Below, one piece after another: positions 7,516 through 15,376 of a stretch of 64,000 nt of DNA. Source of the stretch: Micromonospora sp. WMMD812 (GTDB lineage Bacteria; Actinomycetota; Actinomycetes; Mycobacteriales; Micromonosporaceae); contig NZ_CP114904.1 of the NCBI RefSeq assembly GCF_027497215.1, forward strand, positions 1,054,001-1,118,000. Direction: 5' to 3'. Position 1 is the stretch's first letter. Each line of letters begins with the position of its first letter. Position numbers and translations under genes: made by a program. The notes under the pieces are model-generated. The model had not been told where the DNA came from, did no database searches, and was given only the letters and a program-made list of their open reading frames with translations.

Positions 7516-9624
7516 GTGAGACGCCCACGGACCGTCCTCATCGCACTGTCCACACTGCTCGCACTCACCCTCACCACCGTCGCCACCCCGGCCAACGCCG
7601 AGCAGGCCGCCGAACCGAACCAGGTCAGCGACCTCACCGTCCGCCAGGCCGACGGCTACGCCACCCTCGCCTGGCAGCCCGTCGACGGCGCCACCGACTA
7701 CCAGATCGAACGCACCCCCGTCGACGCCGCCGGCACCGCCACCGGCACCCCCACCATCGTCGGCGTGTGGCGCCCCAACCGGCAGATCAACCAGCAGTCA
7801 CCCACCTTCGCCGACGCCGGCTTCAACCCCGGCGACCGGTTCGGCTGGCGGGTCCGCGCCCGCCTCGGCACCACCGAACAGCCCTGGTCCGCCCCGATCG
7901 TCGGCACCACGAACGCCCCCTGGGGCAACCCCGACACCCCCGGCGAGCGGCTGCGCACCCAGTGGGAGACCACCCACGCCGCCCAGTACACCAGCGACAC
8001 CGACGAGTACGCCTACACGGCCGCCGTCGATCAACTCAGCGACCGCGTCCGCGTCGTCGAGATCGGCCGGACGGTGCTGAACCGGCCGATCAACATGTTC
8101 GTCATCGGCTACCCGACCCCACCGGCCACCCCGGCCGCCGTCGCCGCCACCTCACCGCTGGCCGTCAACTGCAACGTGCACGGCAACGAGCCCGGCGACC
8201 GCGAAGCCTGCCTCATCATGGCCCGGCAACTCGCCTTCAGCACCGACCCCCGCACCATCGACCTGCTCAGCCACACCACCGTCCTGATCGTCCCCACGAT
8301 CAACGGCGACGGCCGGGCGGCCAACACCCGCGGCAACTCCACCGGCCAGGACCTCAACCGCGACTACTCGCTCATCCGCCAACCCGAGACCGCCGCGTAC
8401 GTCAAGATGATCCGCGAGTACCGGCCCGTCGCCGGCTACGACGGCCACGAGTTCGGCAACTCCCGCGCCGGCGACCTGCCCATGCTGCCGCCCCGACACC
8501 AGAACGTCGCCCAGCCCATCTTCGACCAGTCCCAGGACATGATCGAAGGCCACATGTACGCCAAGGGCGCCGAAGCCGGCTGGTGGCCCTGCCCCTACGG
8601 CTGCGAGGGCGGCGGCAACGTCGGCCTCAGCGAGGAGACCATCCTCCGCAACACCCTCGGCCTGAAGAACGTCGTCAACTCCCTGCTCGAACTGCGCAGC
8701 TCCGGCGGCCAGACCCGCCCCGACGAGGGCAACGCGGCCAACAACCGCCGCCGCAAGACCTTCTCCGCCCTCTGGACCTTCCAGCAGTTCCTCGACTACC
8801 ACCGGGCCGACCTGGCCGACATCACCAAGGCCCGCGCCGAGGCGATCACCTGGCAGGCCGCCAACACCGGCCGCCTCGTCTTCCGCGGCTCCCGACCCAT
8901 CCCCGCCCACCCGGCACCGCACCCCGCCGACAGCCCGCCGCCGATCGACGCACCGCCGGCCAACCTCATCCTCGACAACGCGCCCTGCGCCTACAAACTC
9001 ACCGAGGAGCAGTACCACGGCGCCCGCACCGACGGACCCGGCGGCGTCGGCACCACCGTCGCCGACCGCATCGCCGCACACGGCTGGAAGGTCGTCAAGA
9101 CCGGCGACGGCTACTACGTCCCCCTCAACCAGCCCGAACGCGGCCTGATCCCGCTGCTGCTCGACGGGCAGGGCGTGGAGAACCTCACCGACGGCGAACG
9201 CGTCTACCCGACCCTCACCGGCCGGCGCACCGGCCCGCTCACCGTCACCGGGTTCACCTGCGCGGCCGACGCCACCATCACCGGCCCCGTCACCGTCCGC
9301 CCCGGCGCCGCGCTCGTCACCACCGGCACCACCATCACCGGCCCGGTCAACGCCAGCGGCGCCGCCGGCGTCCTGCTCGCCGACACCCGCGTCACCGGCC
9401 CGGTGCGCCTCACCGGCACCACCGGCGCGATCTCCCTGATCGACGTCACCGTCACCGGCCCGGTCGACCTGTCCGCCAACCGCACCGGCACCGACACGCC
9501 GCTGCTCGTCGGCAACAGCGTCACCGGCCCGCTCGCCTGCACCGGCAACACCCCCGCACCGGCCAACCTCAACATCCGCAACACCGTGACCGGCCCCCGC
9601 GCCGGCCAGTGCGCAACCCTGTGA
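7516..9624 (+). CDS. Secreted M14 zinc carboxypeptidase with Fn3 and C-terminal TGPV repeats
   Basis: A 702-aa exported protein. Residues 1-28 are a Sec signal peptide ending ANA. A fibronectin type III domain follows at about 37-133. The M14 catalytic domain (about 145-430) has the zinc ligands in HGNE (His222, Glu225), LNRDY and GHEFGNSRAG (His311). The last 125 residues contain at least five TGPV/TGPL units about 20 residues apart, resembling a beta-solenoid or cell-wall-associated repeat, and include scattered Cys. GTG 7516 was chosen because GGAGG lies 4 bases upstream and the signal peptide starts there. It probably trims extracellular peptides. Confidence 0.9.
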   Translation: MRRPRTVLIALSTLLALTLTTVATPANAEQAAEPNQVSDLTVRQADGYATLAWQPVDGATDYQIERTPVDAAGTATGTPTIVGVWRPNRQINQQSPTFADAGFNPGDRFGWRVRARLGTTEQPWSAPIVGTTNAPWGNPDTPGERLRTQWETTHAAQYTSDTDEYAYTAAVDQLSDRVRVVEIGRTVLNRPINMFVIGYPTPPATPAAVAATSPLAVNCNVHGNEPGDREACLIMARQLAFSTDPRTIDLLSHTTVLIVPTINGDGRAANTRGNSTGQDLNRDYSLIRQPETAAYVKMIREYRPVAGYDGHEFGNSRAGDLPMLPPRHQNVAQPIFDQSQDMIEGHMYAKGAEAGWWPCPYGCEGGGNVGLSEETILRNTLGLKNVVNSLLELRSSGGQTRPDEGNAANNRRRKTFSALWTFQQFLDYHRADLADITKARAEAITWQAANTGRLVFRGSRPIPAHPAPHPADSPPPIDAPPANLILDNAPCAYKLTEEQYHGARTDGPGGVGTTVADRIAAHGWKVVKTGDGYYVPLNQPERGLIPLLLDGQGVENLTDGERVYPTLTGRRTGPLTVTGFTCAADATITGPVTVRPGAALVTTGTTITGPVNASGAAGVLLADTRVTGPVRLTGTTGAISLIDVTVTGPVDLSANRTGTDTPLLVGNSVTGPLACTGNTPAPANLNIRNTVTGPRAGQCATL

Positions 9625-9709
9625 CACCCACCCGGTAACCGGTTGGCGCCGGCCGGACGGGACCCACGCCCGCCCGGCCGGCGCCACCCACCCGACCCGT
9701 GGAGACGTC

Positions 9710-10351
9710 GTGTCGTACCCCCGCACCACCTGGCGCCTCGCCGCCGCCACCGCGGCGACCCTGCTGCTCGCCACCACCGCCTGCACCACCGACGGCGGCA
9801 CCGCCCACCCCGACCCGACCCCCGCCGCCGCCGTCGCGGTCACCGGACCACTCTGCGCCGCCCTGCCCACCGGCACCGAACCCGGCAACCCCACCGCACT
9901 CGCCGGCCAGCCCGTCGACAAGGCCCTGCAGTGGATGCCCACCGCCACCACCTTCGAGGCGGCGCTGCGCACCAGCGGCCTGCTCGCCGACCTCGACCAC
10001 GACGGCCTCACCGTGCTCGCCCCCACCGACGACGCCTTCGCCGCCAAGTTCAACGACGACACCTGGGACACCCTCATGACCCGGGACCACGACAGGCTCC
10101 GCACCCTCGTCAAGGCGCACCTGATCGCCGGCGCCCACACCCTCGACCACCTCGCCGCCGCCGGCACCACCACCACCCTCGACGGCACCACCCTCACCGT
10201 CACCCGCACCGGCGCCACCACCCGCTTCGGCGACAAGGCCGACGCCGTCTGCGCCGACTACCAGGCCGCCGGCGCCCGCATCCACCTCGTCAACACGGTG
10301 CTCGGCCCCCTGCCCACCACCGCCGACGGCACCGGACACCGCGCCCACTGA
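9710..10351 (+). CDS. Secreted fasciclin-domain protein, possible lipoprotein
   Basis: A 213-aa exported protein. The signal peptide is followed by Cys near residue 24 (ATTAC); the lipobox is poor because Thr rather than Leu is at -3, so lipidation is uncertain. A FAS1 domain covers about 65-205, with TVLAPTDDAFAAKF and LVKAHLIAG as the H1/H2-like motifs and HLVNTVL at the end. FAS1 domains mediate adhesion or surface binding. It begins at GTG 9710, 85 bp after the M14 peptidase gene on the same strand, so both may act at the cell surface. Confidence 0.88.
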   Translation: MSYPRTTWRLAAATAATLLLATTACTTDGGTAHPDPTPAAAVAVTGPLCAALPTGTEPGNPTALAGQPVDKALQWMPTATTFEAALRTSGLLADLDHDGLTVLAPTDDAFAAKFNDDTWDTLMTRDHDRLRTLVKAHLIAGAHTLDHLAAAGTTTTLDGTTLTVTRTGATTRFGDKADAVCADYQAAGARIHLVNTVLGPLPTTADGTGHRAH

Positions 10352-10356
10352 CACCC

Positions 10357-11373
10357 TCACCGCACCCCGACGATCCGCCGCGCCGTCGACCACAACCGCG
10401 GCAGGTACGCCAGCACCTCGTCCGCCCGACGCCGCCGGTCCGCCGGCGACGCCACCCCCAGATCCGCCAACGCCGCCTCGAACAACGGCACCAACGCGGC
10501 ACCCCGCTCCGGCGCGTCCGCCGCCAGGATCGCGTGACACCGCGCGTACGTCGCCACGATCCAGAACATCGCCTCCCGGTGCCAACCCGCCTCGATCAGC
10601 TCCCGCGAACCGTCCACCACCACCGGCCGCGCCACCGGCGTCACATCGGCGCTGAACAAGAACCGGGTCCGCGCCACCGACGCCGCCACGTCGAACGTCC
10701 GCGCCAACCCCGCCAGATGCTCCCGCACCCGACCCGCCGACACCCCACCACCGTCGAGCAGCCCCAACAGCTCCGGATACCGCTCCGGCAAACCGTGCTC
10801 GGCCAGCACCTCCCGCACCGCCACGTAGCGCCGCCGCACCGTCGGATTACGCAGCCCCGCCACCAGCAACACGTGCGTGGTCACCCCGGTCGGGAACAAC
10901 CACCCCGTCACGTCCTGCGCCAGCGGCGCCGCCGGATCCCACGCCCGCAACCCGTCGGCCACCCGCCGCCGCGCCTGCGCGCACCGCCGCAGCACCCATT
11001 CCGGGTCCGCGAAGCCCGCCCCCACCCGCTCCCGCACCACCGCCAACCGCCCGGTCGGATCCGCCAGCACCGGGTCCGCACGGAAACACCCCGCCAGGTG
11101 GTACGACCCCAGTACCGCCTCCGGGTCGGCCACCTCCGCCCACGGCAGCTCCGACACCTCCAGCAGCACGCCACCCCACCGGAACTTGCCCACCTTCCGG
11201 ACCGGCCCCTCCCGCACCACCAGCACGTCCACGTCGGACGTCGCCGGCACCTCCGCAGACCCCGGCAACCACGCCACCGACCCACTCAGGAACGCACCCC
11301 GGAACCCCGGACCCGTCGCCGCGTGCTCCCGCACCCACCGCGCCGCCACCGCGCGTGCCGCATCCACCCGCAT
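10357..11373 (-). CDS. Nucleotidyltransferase-fold protein
   Basis: A 338-aa protein. Near the N-terminus it has GSVAW, then SDVDVLVV, which is the GS..DxD metal/nucleotide pattern of the pol-beta nucleotidyltransferase superfamily. The rest is helical and resembles the C-terminal domain of aminoglycoside-type nucleotidyltransferases, but I cannot name a substrate. ATG 11373 is 6 bp downstream of the tyrosine-recombinase stop, so the two form one transcription unit led by the recombinase. It is therefore either a passenger gene of a mobile module or a coincidental neighbour. Confidence 0.75.
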   Translation of the reverse strand: MRVDAARAVAARWVREHAATGPGFRGAFLSGSVAWLPGSAEVPATSDVDVLVVREGPVRKVGKFRWGGVLLEVSELPWAEVADPEAVLGSYHLAGCFRADPVLADPTGRLAVVRERVGAGFADPEWVLRRCAQARRRVADGLRAWDPAAPLAQDVTGWLFPTGVTTHVLLVAGLRNPTVRRRYVAVREVLAEHGLPERYPELLGLLDGGGVSAGRVREHLAGLARTFDVAASVARTRFLFSADVTPVARPVVVDGSRELIEAGWHREAMFWIVATYARCHAILAADAPERGAALVPLFEAALADLGVASPADRRRRADEVLAYLPRLWSTARRIVGVR

Positions 11374-11379
11374 CCGTCG

Positions 11380-12387
11380 CTAACCCTCCCCGTCTGCCGC
11401 CGGCACCAGCGCGGCCAACGCCCGGTTGGTGCGGTTGGCCCGCACCGCGTCGCGCTGCTGCCCGGCCGTCACCTCGATGTACGTCTGCGACGACGCCAAC
11501 GACGCGTGCCCCAGCAACCGCATGATCTCCGCCGCGCTCGCCCCGTCCTCAGCCAACCGCGTCGCGAACGTGTGCCGCAACGCGTGCAACCGCGCCCCAC
11601 GCGGCACCCGGTCACCGATGCCCGCCCTCCGGTAACAAGACTCCACCAGGTACTGCAACCCGCCCCGACGCAGCGGCTCGCCCCGCCGGTCCACCAGCAG
11701 CGGCGAGTCCGGCCGTACGCTGCGCGCGCCGAACCGGCGCCGCCGGCTGTCCAGGTAGTCGGCCACCACCCGCTCCAGCCCCGCCTCGATCGGCACCGTG
11801 CGCGGACGTCCACCCTTGCCCGACACGTCCACCCGCCGCTCACCCGCACGACCGTTCACCGACCCCACCCGCAGCGCCAGCAGCTCGGACAGGCGCAGCC
11901 CCGCGCAGAGCGCCAGCGCCAGCACCGCGAGGTCCCGCTGCGGCCACGGGTCACGCTGCCGACCGTCGTCGCGCACGACCGCGGCCAGCAGCTCCTCCGG
12001 GGTGTCCTCGCCCCGCAGCGGCTTGGGCTGGGGGAGCGGCGTGCGGGGCCGTCCCACCGCCGGCATCGGATTTCCCGGTACGACCTCCTCGGCCACCAGG
12101 AAGGTGAAGAAGCTGTTCCAGGTGGACCAGGCACGGTGGACGGAGGCGGCGGCGCGGGGCGTGGCGAATCGGGCGAACGCCGCCCGCATGACGCGCGGGG
12201 AGAGGGCGGACACCCGCAGGCCGTCGAGGGGGAGGGGAGGGGTGAACGCCTCCCCGGCCAGGGCCGCGACGCTGCGCAGATCCCGCCGGTACGCCTCCAG
12301 CGTGTGCGGGGACGGCTTGCGGGTCGCCCGAGCGGTCAGGAACTCCTCGATCAGCTGACCCACCGATTCGTCCTGTTTGTCATGCAT
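11380..12387 (-). CDS. Tyrosine recombinase (Xer/integrase family)
   Basis: A 335-aa site-specific recombinase. The N-terminal SAM-like core-binding domain is at about 10-110 and the catalytic domain at about 140-325. The active-site set is complete: Arg in CAGLRLSEL, Lys in KGGRPRTVPI, HALRHTF (HxxR), GHASL (His) and the nucleophile Tyr in SSQTYIEV. The start ATG at 12387 lies inside the left arm of a 28-bp inverted repeat that has Xer-site geometry; the long open frame upstream crosses this site and was rejected. It is followed at 6 bp by a nucleotidyltransferase gene. It may be a chromosomal Xer-type resolvase or an integrase. Confidence 0.92.
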   Translation of the reverse strand: MHDKQDESVGQLIEEFLTARATRKPSPHTLEAYRRDLRSVAALAGEAFTPPLPLDGLRVSALSPRVMRAAFARFATPRAAASVHRAWSTWNSFFTFLVAEEVVPGNPMPAVGRPRTPLPQPKPLRGEDTPEELLAAVVRDDGRQRDPWPQRDLAVLALALCAGLRLSELLALRVGSVNGRAGERRVDVSGKGGRPRTVPIEAGLERVVADYLDSRRRRFGARSVRPDSPLLVDRRGEPLRRGGLQYLVESCYRRAGIGDRVPRGARLHALRHTFATRLAEDGASAAEIMRLLGHASLASSQTYIEVTAGQQRDAVRANRTNRALAALVPAADGEG

Positions 12388-12406
12388 AAGGCATATTATG
12401 CATGAC
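12379..12406. other. 28-bp palindrome with Xer/dif geometry on the recombinase start codon
   Basis: The left arm GTCATGCATAA (12379-12389) and right arm TTATGCATGAC (12396-12406) are perfect 11-bp inverted copies around a 6-bp centre, ggcata. Eleven-six-eleven is the layout of dif sites, and the inner CATAA/TTATG matches the conserved inner bases of Xer arms. The recombinase ATG (12385-12387) is inside the left arm. It could be a recombination core site, an autoregulatory operator, or both. Full symmetry would suit a single recombinase rather than a XerC/XerD pair. Confidence 0.6.
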
Positions 12407-12697
12407 TTTCGCGTTTCGAACCATGATCGATCATGAAAGCACGCCGGGGGAGAGCGGCGGAGCAGGCGGCCTGAGCGCCGGAGGTCGACCTCAGGGAGCG
12501 GGCGGCCGACGCCGCGAACCGTTGGTTTCCGCGCCGCCTGCAATGCCGGGTCTGCTGCAGGCGGGTTCTGCTGCACGAAGGTGCTCCACGTCGGTCCTTT
12601 CGAGCTGAGTACACAAACGACTCAGCGGCACGCGCGGCGCCTGCCGGCCGCCGGCCAGGTCGAGGGCCCGCATAACCCGCCGGCCCCTCCGCATCCA

Positions 12698-12784
12698 CCT
12701 GATCAACACCAAGTCCCTGATATGGCGGCATGCGGAAGGCGCGGATGCCGCCATATCGCGGAGCTGGTGCTGGTGTTGATCAGG
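12698..12784. repeat. Nested double palindrome
   Basis: The outer arms at 12698-12711 and 12771-12784 (CCTGATCAACACCA and its complement) are perfect over 14 bp. Inside them, inner arms at 12720-12731 and 12745-12756 (ATATGGCGGCAT and its complement) are perfect over 12 bp around a 13-base loop. The whole could fold into one long hairpin with a bulge. It looks like a dispersed intergenic palindrome or a recombinase accessory site rather than a terminator, since there is no U-run or adjoining gene end. Confidence 0.7.
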
Positions 12785-13075
12785 GCGGTTGCTCCGTTGA
12801 TCGGCTCGCCTTTCCGGGAGTCGGGCATCCCGGCTGCAGCGATACCGCGCCATCGCGGCAACCGCGTCGGTCAGCCGAGCCACTGACCGGCCCGCGCACG
12901 TGGTCGGCAACTCGCTACCGGACCGCGCCGAGCCCGGTGCCCAGCGGCCCGCGCCGCTGGATGAGAGCGGGCAGGCGCCCGCACGAGCGCCGGCGAGCCG
13001 GATCGCGACCGCAGGCCCCGGCCAGGCATCACGTGCCGGCCGCCCGCCGATGGTGACCACACCGAAGTGCGTGTG

Positions 13076-13155
13076 CCCGGGGCTCGGTCGTTCGCTGGGC
13101 CGCGATCCAAGGCCGCCCGGGGCTCGGTCGTTCACTGGGCCGCCGTCCAAGGCGC
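13076..13155. repeat. 40-bp tandem duplication
   Basis: Bases 13076-13115 and 13116-13155 are two adjacent copies of a 40-bp unit beginning CCCGGGGCTCGGTCGTTC, differing at only a few positions. It lies in the gene-free region between the palindromes and the dif-like site. It has no recognised function. Confidence 0.7.
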
Positions 13156-13231
13156 GTCGCGTGTGCGCGTCCACGACGGGTGCGGCCACGGGAGGTCGGC
13201 TAGCCCCTCTCGGGGAGGCCCGCTTCGCTCA

Positions 13232-13259
13232 ACTTGACATAATGTGCATTATCGAATCG
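13232..13259. other. dif-like Xer recombination site
   Basis: The arm ACTTGACATAA (13232-13242), the 6-bp centre tgtgca (13243-13248) and the arm TTATCGAATCG (13249-13259) form a 28-bp site. Read on the minus strand the right half is TTATGTCAAGT, which matches 9 of 11 bases of the XerD-binding arm of the E. coli dif site (TTATGTTAAAT). The other arm keeps the inner ATAA. It lies about 0.85 kb upstream of a tyrosine recombinase gene. It may be the chromosomal dif or a dif-derived attachment site. Confidence 0.55.
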
Positions 13260-13263
13260 TGCG

Positions 13264-13293
13264 GTGGGACGAGCCGAGATCGACTCGTCCCAC
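13264..13293. repeat. Perfect 10-bp stem hairpin next to the dif-like site
   Basis: GTGGGACGAG (13264-13273) and CTCGTCCCAC (13284-13293) are perfect inverted copies around a 10-base loop, four bases after the dif-like site. There is no T-run, so a classical terminator is not supported. It may be a bound accessory element or part of the adjoining insertion-sequence end. Confidence 0.5.
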
Positions 13294-13370
13294 GTGTCAC
13301 TTCTCATTCATCCCTGAGCCATTCTCATAACTTGAGCATCTCCTCGGTCTTTCACTTACTTGAGCCACGG
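13293..13370 (+). repeat. Insertion-sequence-like end with three internal repeats
   Basis: From 13293 the sequence reads CGTGTCACTTCTCA and then TGAGCCA. Two related copies follow at 13321-13340 (ATTCTCATAACTTGAGC) and 13350-13370 (TTTCACTTACTTGAGCCAC). An outward TGTCA terminus with several 20-bp internal repeats resembles IS21-family ends. A matching inverted copy is at 16536-16563. No transposase lies between them. Confidence 0.42.
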
Positions 13371-13847
13371 CCGGGGCACCCGCGGGCCGCTGGGGATCCC
13401 GTCGCCCAACGCTGCGTGACCCGTCCGGGCCGACGTACCCCACAACGAACCCGGACAAAAGGCAGACGCCGAACCCGAACCCCGTAGCGCCCAAACCCGC
13501 CCGCCTCCCCTGATCCAGAGCCGCCCAAAGGCTGGCGATGTCGGGGTGCGGGCTGACCTCCCGAGGTAGGTACGGAATCCCAGGGTCGTGGTATTGGCTC
13601 GTTCCAGAAAGTAGATGATCGTCAAATAACTGAGAGTAACGATCGACCGAGTCGGCAAAGATCCTTAGCTACATCGGCATACGCTCATCTGGCCGAAGTG
13701 CGGACATTCGATCGACACCAGACTGCCGTCTCGCCGCACGCGGGAGCGCCACGGTGGTTAGGGCTGGGCGGGATCGGTGGTCTGCACCAGGGCGACGCCG
13801 AGACCGGTCGTGGCGGCGGTGATCGGCTGGCCCCCGATGAGAGTGGG

Positions 13848-15032
13848 TCAGGAGACGAATCGGACCTCCGGAAAGGCCGGGTTCGGGCCGTTGAGCAGGC
13901 GCTGCCGTCGGTGACGTAGGTGCAGCTCGAAGAAGGCAAGCGGGTAGGCCTGCTGGATGCGTACCGCCCGGAACGGGTCGAGGGTACCGATCCAGTCGGC
14001 GAGGTCGTCGTCGCTCATCCCGATGATCGACGCCAGTTGCGGGATCAGCCATTGGGGGTCGCAGTACGCCCCGTGGGTCGTGCCGTCGACGTGCACCTGG
14101 CGCCGCCACCCGTGCAGGAGCGGCCAGAACTCGGCGACGCCGGACTCTTCGGCGCCGGGGGTGAAGATCGCGGTCATCAGCATGAACGGCCGGTCGAGAT
14201 CGGCGACGGGTGGTTGCGACAGCATTGGACCGTCGAGGCTGAGTCCGGCCTGCACGCGCGGGTCGGAGTTCATGACGAGGGCCGTGGCGGTCGCGCCCTT
14301 CGAGAAGCCGTACATGCCGATGCGGCGCGGGTCGAGAGCGGCGCCCAGGCCGGCCGGCAGCGGGCGGCACTGGGCGTCGGGGTTGCGGCCGGCGGCGAGG
14401 TCCTCGATGCGGTCGAGGACGAATTGAATGTCGTGGGCATGGTCCCATGGTGTGACCGACACGTCGTCGTCAGGAACAGTGGGGGCGCCGTCGGGAGACT
14501 CGCCGAACGAGTCGTACGGGTGGTCAACCGTGACAGCCACGTAGCCGTGGCTGACAAGTTCCTGCACGACAATGGTGGTCTCGGAACGGTAGCCGCCGGC
14601 GCCGTGGGAGAAGACGACCACGGGTCGCCGGCCGGCTGCCTGGAGCACCGGGGCGCCCTCGTGGCCGGCGGTGAGGGGCGCCGCCGCGACATCGGCGTCG
14701 AACCCGTTGGCCGCGAGCAGCGCAGCCATCGGCGCGGCGGGCAGCCACGGTGCCACCGGATGACGCCAGGCATCCCGACCGGCGGGATACCAGACGCTGA
14801 CCATGAGTTCGCGGTGGTGCCCCGGGCCGGCGACCGGGTCCGGGCGGGATCTGTCGACCAGGTGCAGCGGCACGGTGCCGACTCGGTGCGGTCCGGTGGG
14901 TGCGGGCAGCGTGGGCCGTGCCGGGCCGGAAGCGGCCTGCGCCGGGGCCGCCCACCCGGTGCCGAGCGGCACGGCGGCCCCGGTGGCGAGCGCGGTGGCG
15001 AGCAGACGTCGGCGGGTCAGCGCGGTTGTCAT
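13848..15032 (-). CDS. Tat-exported alpha/beta hydrolase (PAF-acetylhydrolase/dienelactone hydrolase-like)
   Basis: A 394-aa protein. The N-terminus TRRRLLATALATGAAVPLG contains the twin-arginine motif and a hydrophobic stretch, so it is probably exported folded through Tat. The hydrolase core shows an oxyanion motif, FSHGAGGYR, then a nucleophile elbow GFSKGA (GxSxG), Asp residues after the central strand, and His in TTHGAYC. This order fits plasma PAF-acetylhydrolase-like lipases. Its ATG overlaps the regulator stop by 4 bp (15029-15032). The substrate is probably an acyl ester. Confidence 0.83.
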   Translation of the reverse strand: MTTALTRRRLLATALATGAAVPLGTGWAAPAQAASGPARPTLPAPTGPHRVGTVPLHLVDRSRPDPVAGPGHHRELMVSVWYPAGRDAWRHPVAPWLPAAPMAALLAANGFDADVAAAPLTAGHEGAPVLQAAGRRPVVVFSHGAGGYRSETTIVVQELVSHGYVAVTVDHPYDSFGESPDGAPTVPDDDVSVTPWDHAHDIQFVLDRIEDLAAGRNPDAQCRPLPAGLGAALDPRRIGMYGFSKGATATALVMNSDPRVQAGLSLDGPMLSQPPVADLDRPFMLMTAIFTPGAEESGVAEFWPLLHGWRRQVHVDGTTHGAYCDPQWLIPQLASIIGMSDDDLADWIGTLDPFRAVRIQQAYPLAFFELHLRHRRQRLLNGPNPAFPEVRFVS

Positions 15033-15376
15033 CGGTCCTCCGGGGTGTCGCGGGTCTCAACTCGTACGATGAGCAGCTTCAGTCGCTCGATCTCCTCGGC
15101 GAGCGCGGTGGTGCCGGCGGGGGTGAGGCTGATCCAGGTGCGGCCCCGGCGTCCTTCGTAGCCCTTCTCGACCTCGATCAGGGCGGCCGCCTCAAGCACG
15201 TTCAGGTGCTTGGAGAGGTTGCCGGCGGTCAGGTCGAGTTGGGTGCGCAGGTAGCCGAACTCGACGGGGCGGGCCTCGTGCGCGATGGTGAGGATGCCGA
15301 GTCGCACTCGCTGGTGCACCACGTCGTCCAGCCCCGTGACCGGGTGCGGGGCAACGGGGTTCGGGGTGTCGGTCAC
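15029..15376 (-). CDS. Winged-helix transcriptional regulator (HTH_34-like)
   Basis: A 115-aa protein with a single winged helix. VRLGILTIAHEARPVEFGYLR leads to a recognition helix TAGNLSKHLNVLEAA, then a wing with GRRGRTWISLT and a C-terminal helix rich in Leu and Glu. This is the layout of one-domain ArsR/MarR-like regulators that sit beside membrane proteins. It starts at GTG 15376, overlapping the membrane-protein stop by 4 bp, and itself overlaps the hydrolase start. The three genes are thus a tight operon that it may control. Confidence 0.82.
   Translation of the reverse strand: MTDTPNPVAPHPVTGLDDVVHQRVRLGILTIAHEARPVEFGYLRTQLDLTAGNLSKHLNVLEAAALIEVEKGYEGRRGRTWISLTPAGTTALAEEIERLKLLIVRVETRDTPEDR

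Larger units (their letters stand above)
12407..13847. other. 1.4-kb gene-free region rich in repeats
   Basis: I find no convincing protein gene between the recombinase start and the hydrolase stop. Open frames here (for example 12491-13189 on the minus strand) have low-complexity, Arg/Pro-rich translations and no ribosome sites. The region holds a 14-bp palindrome at 12422-12435 (CATGATCGATCATG), a nested palindrome at 12698-12784, a tandem duplication at 13076-13155, a dif-like site at 13232-13259, a hairpin at 13264-13293 and IS-like end repeats from 13293. After about 13,230 the sequence is noticeably more AT-rich than the surrounding genes. Confidence 0.6.

Noticed and set aside
8152..10236. 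694-codon minus-strand frame opposite the M14 and fasciclin genes
   Set aside because: Gly/Val/Ala-rich low-complexity translation with no motif; the plus-strand genes have signal peptides and catalytic residues.
12491..13189. 232-codon minus-strand frame in the gene-free region
   Set aside because: Its translation has no recognisable domain, is full of Arg/Pro/Ser, and runs straight through the nested palindrome and tandem repeat.
13201..13220. Short CCCC/GGGG stem before the dif-like site as a terminator
   Set aside because: Pairing is only four to five bases with mismatches, and no gene ends there.
13232..13259. Recombination between the two dif-like sites in the window
   Set aside because: The 6-bp centres are ggcata and tgtgca; Xer-type recombination needs matching centres, so direct exchange between them is unlikely.
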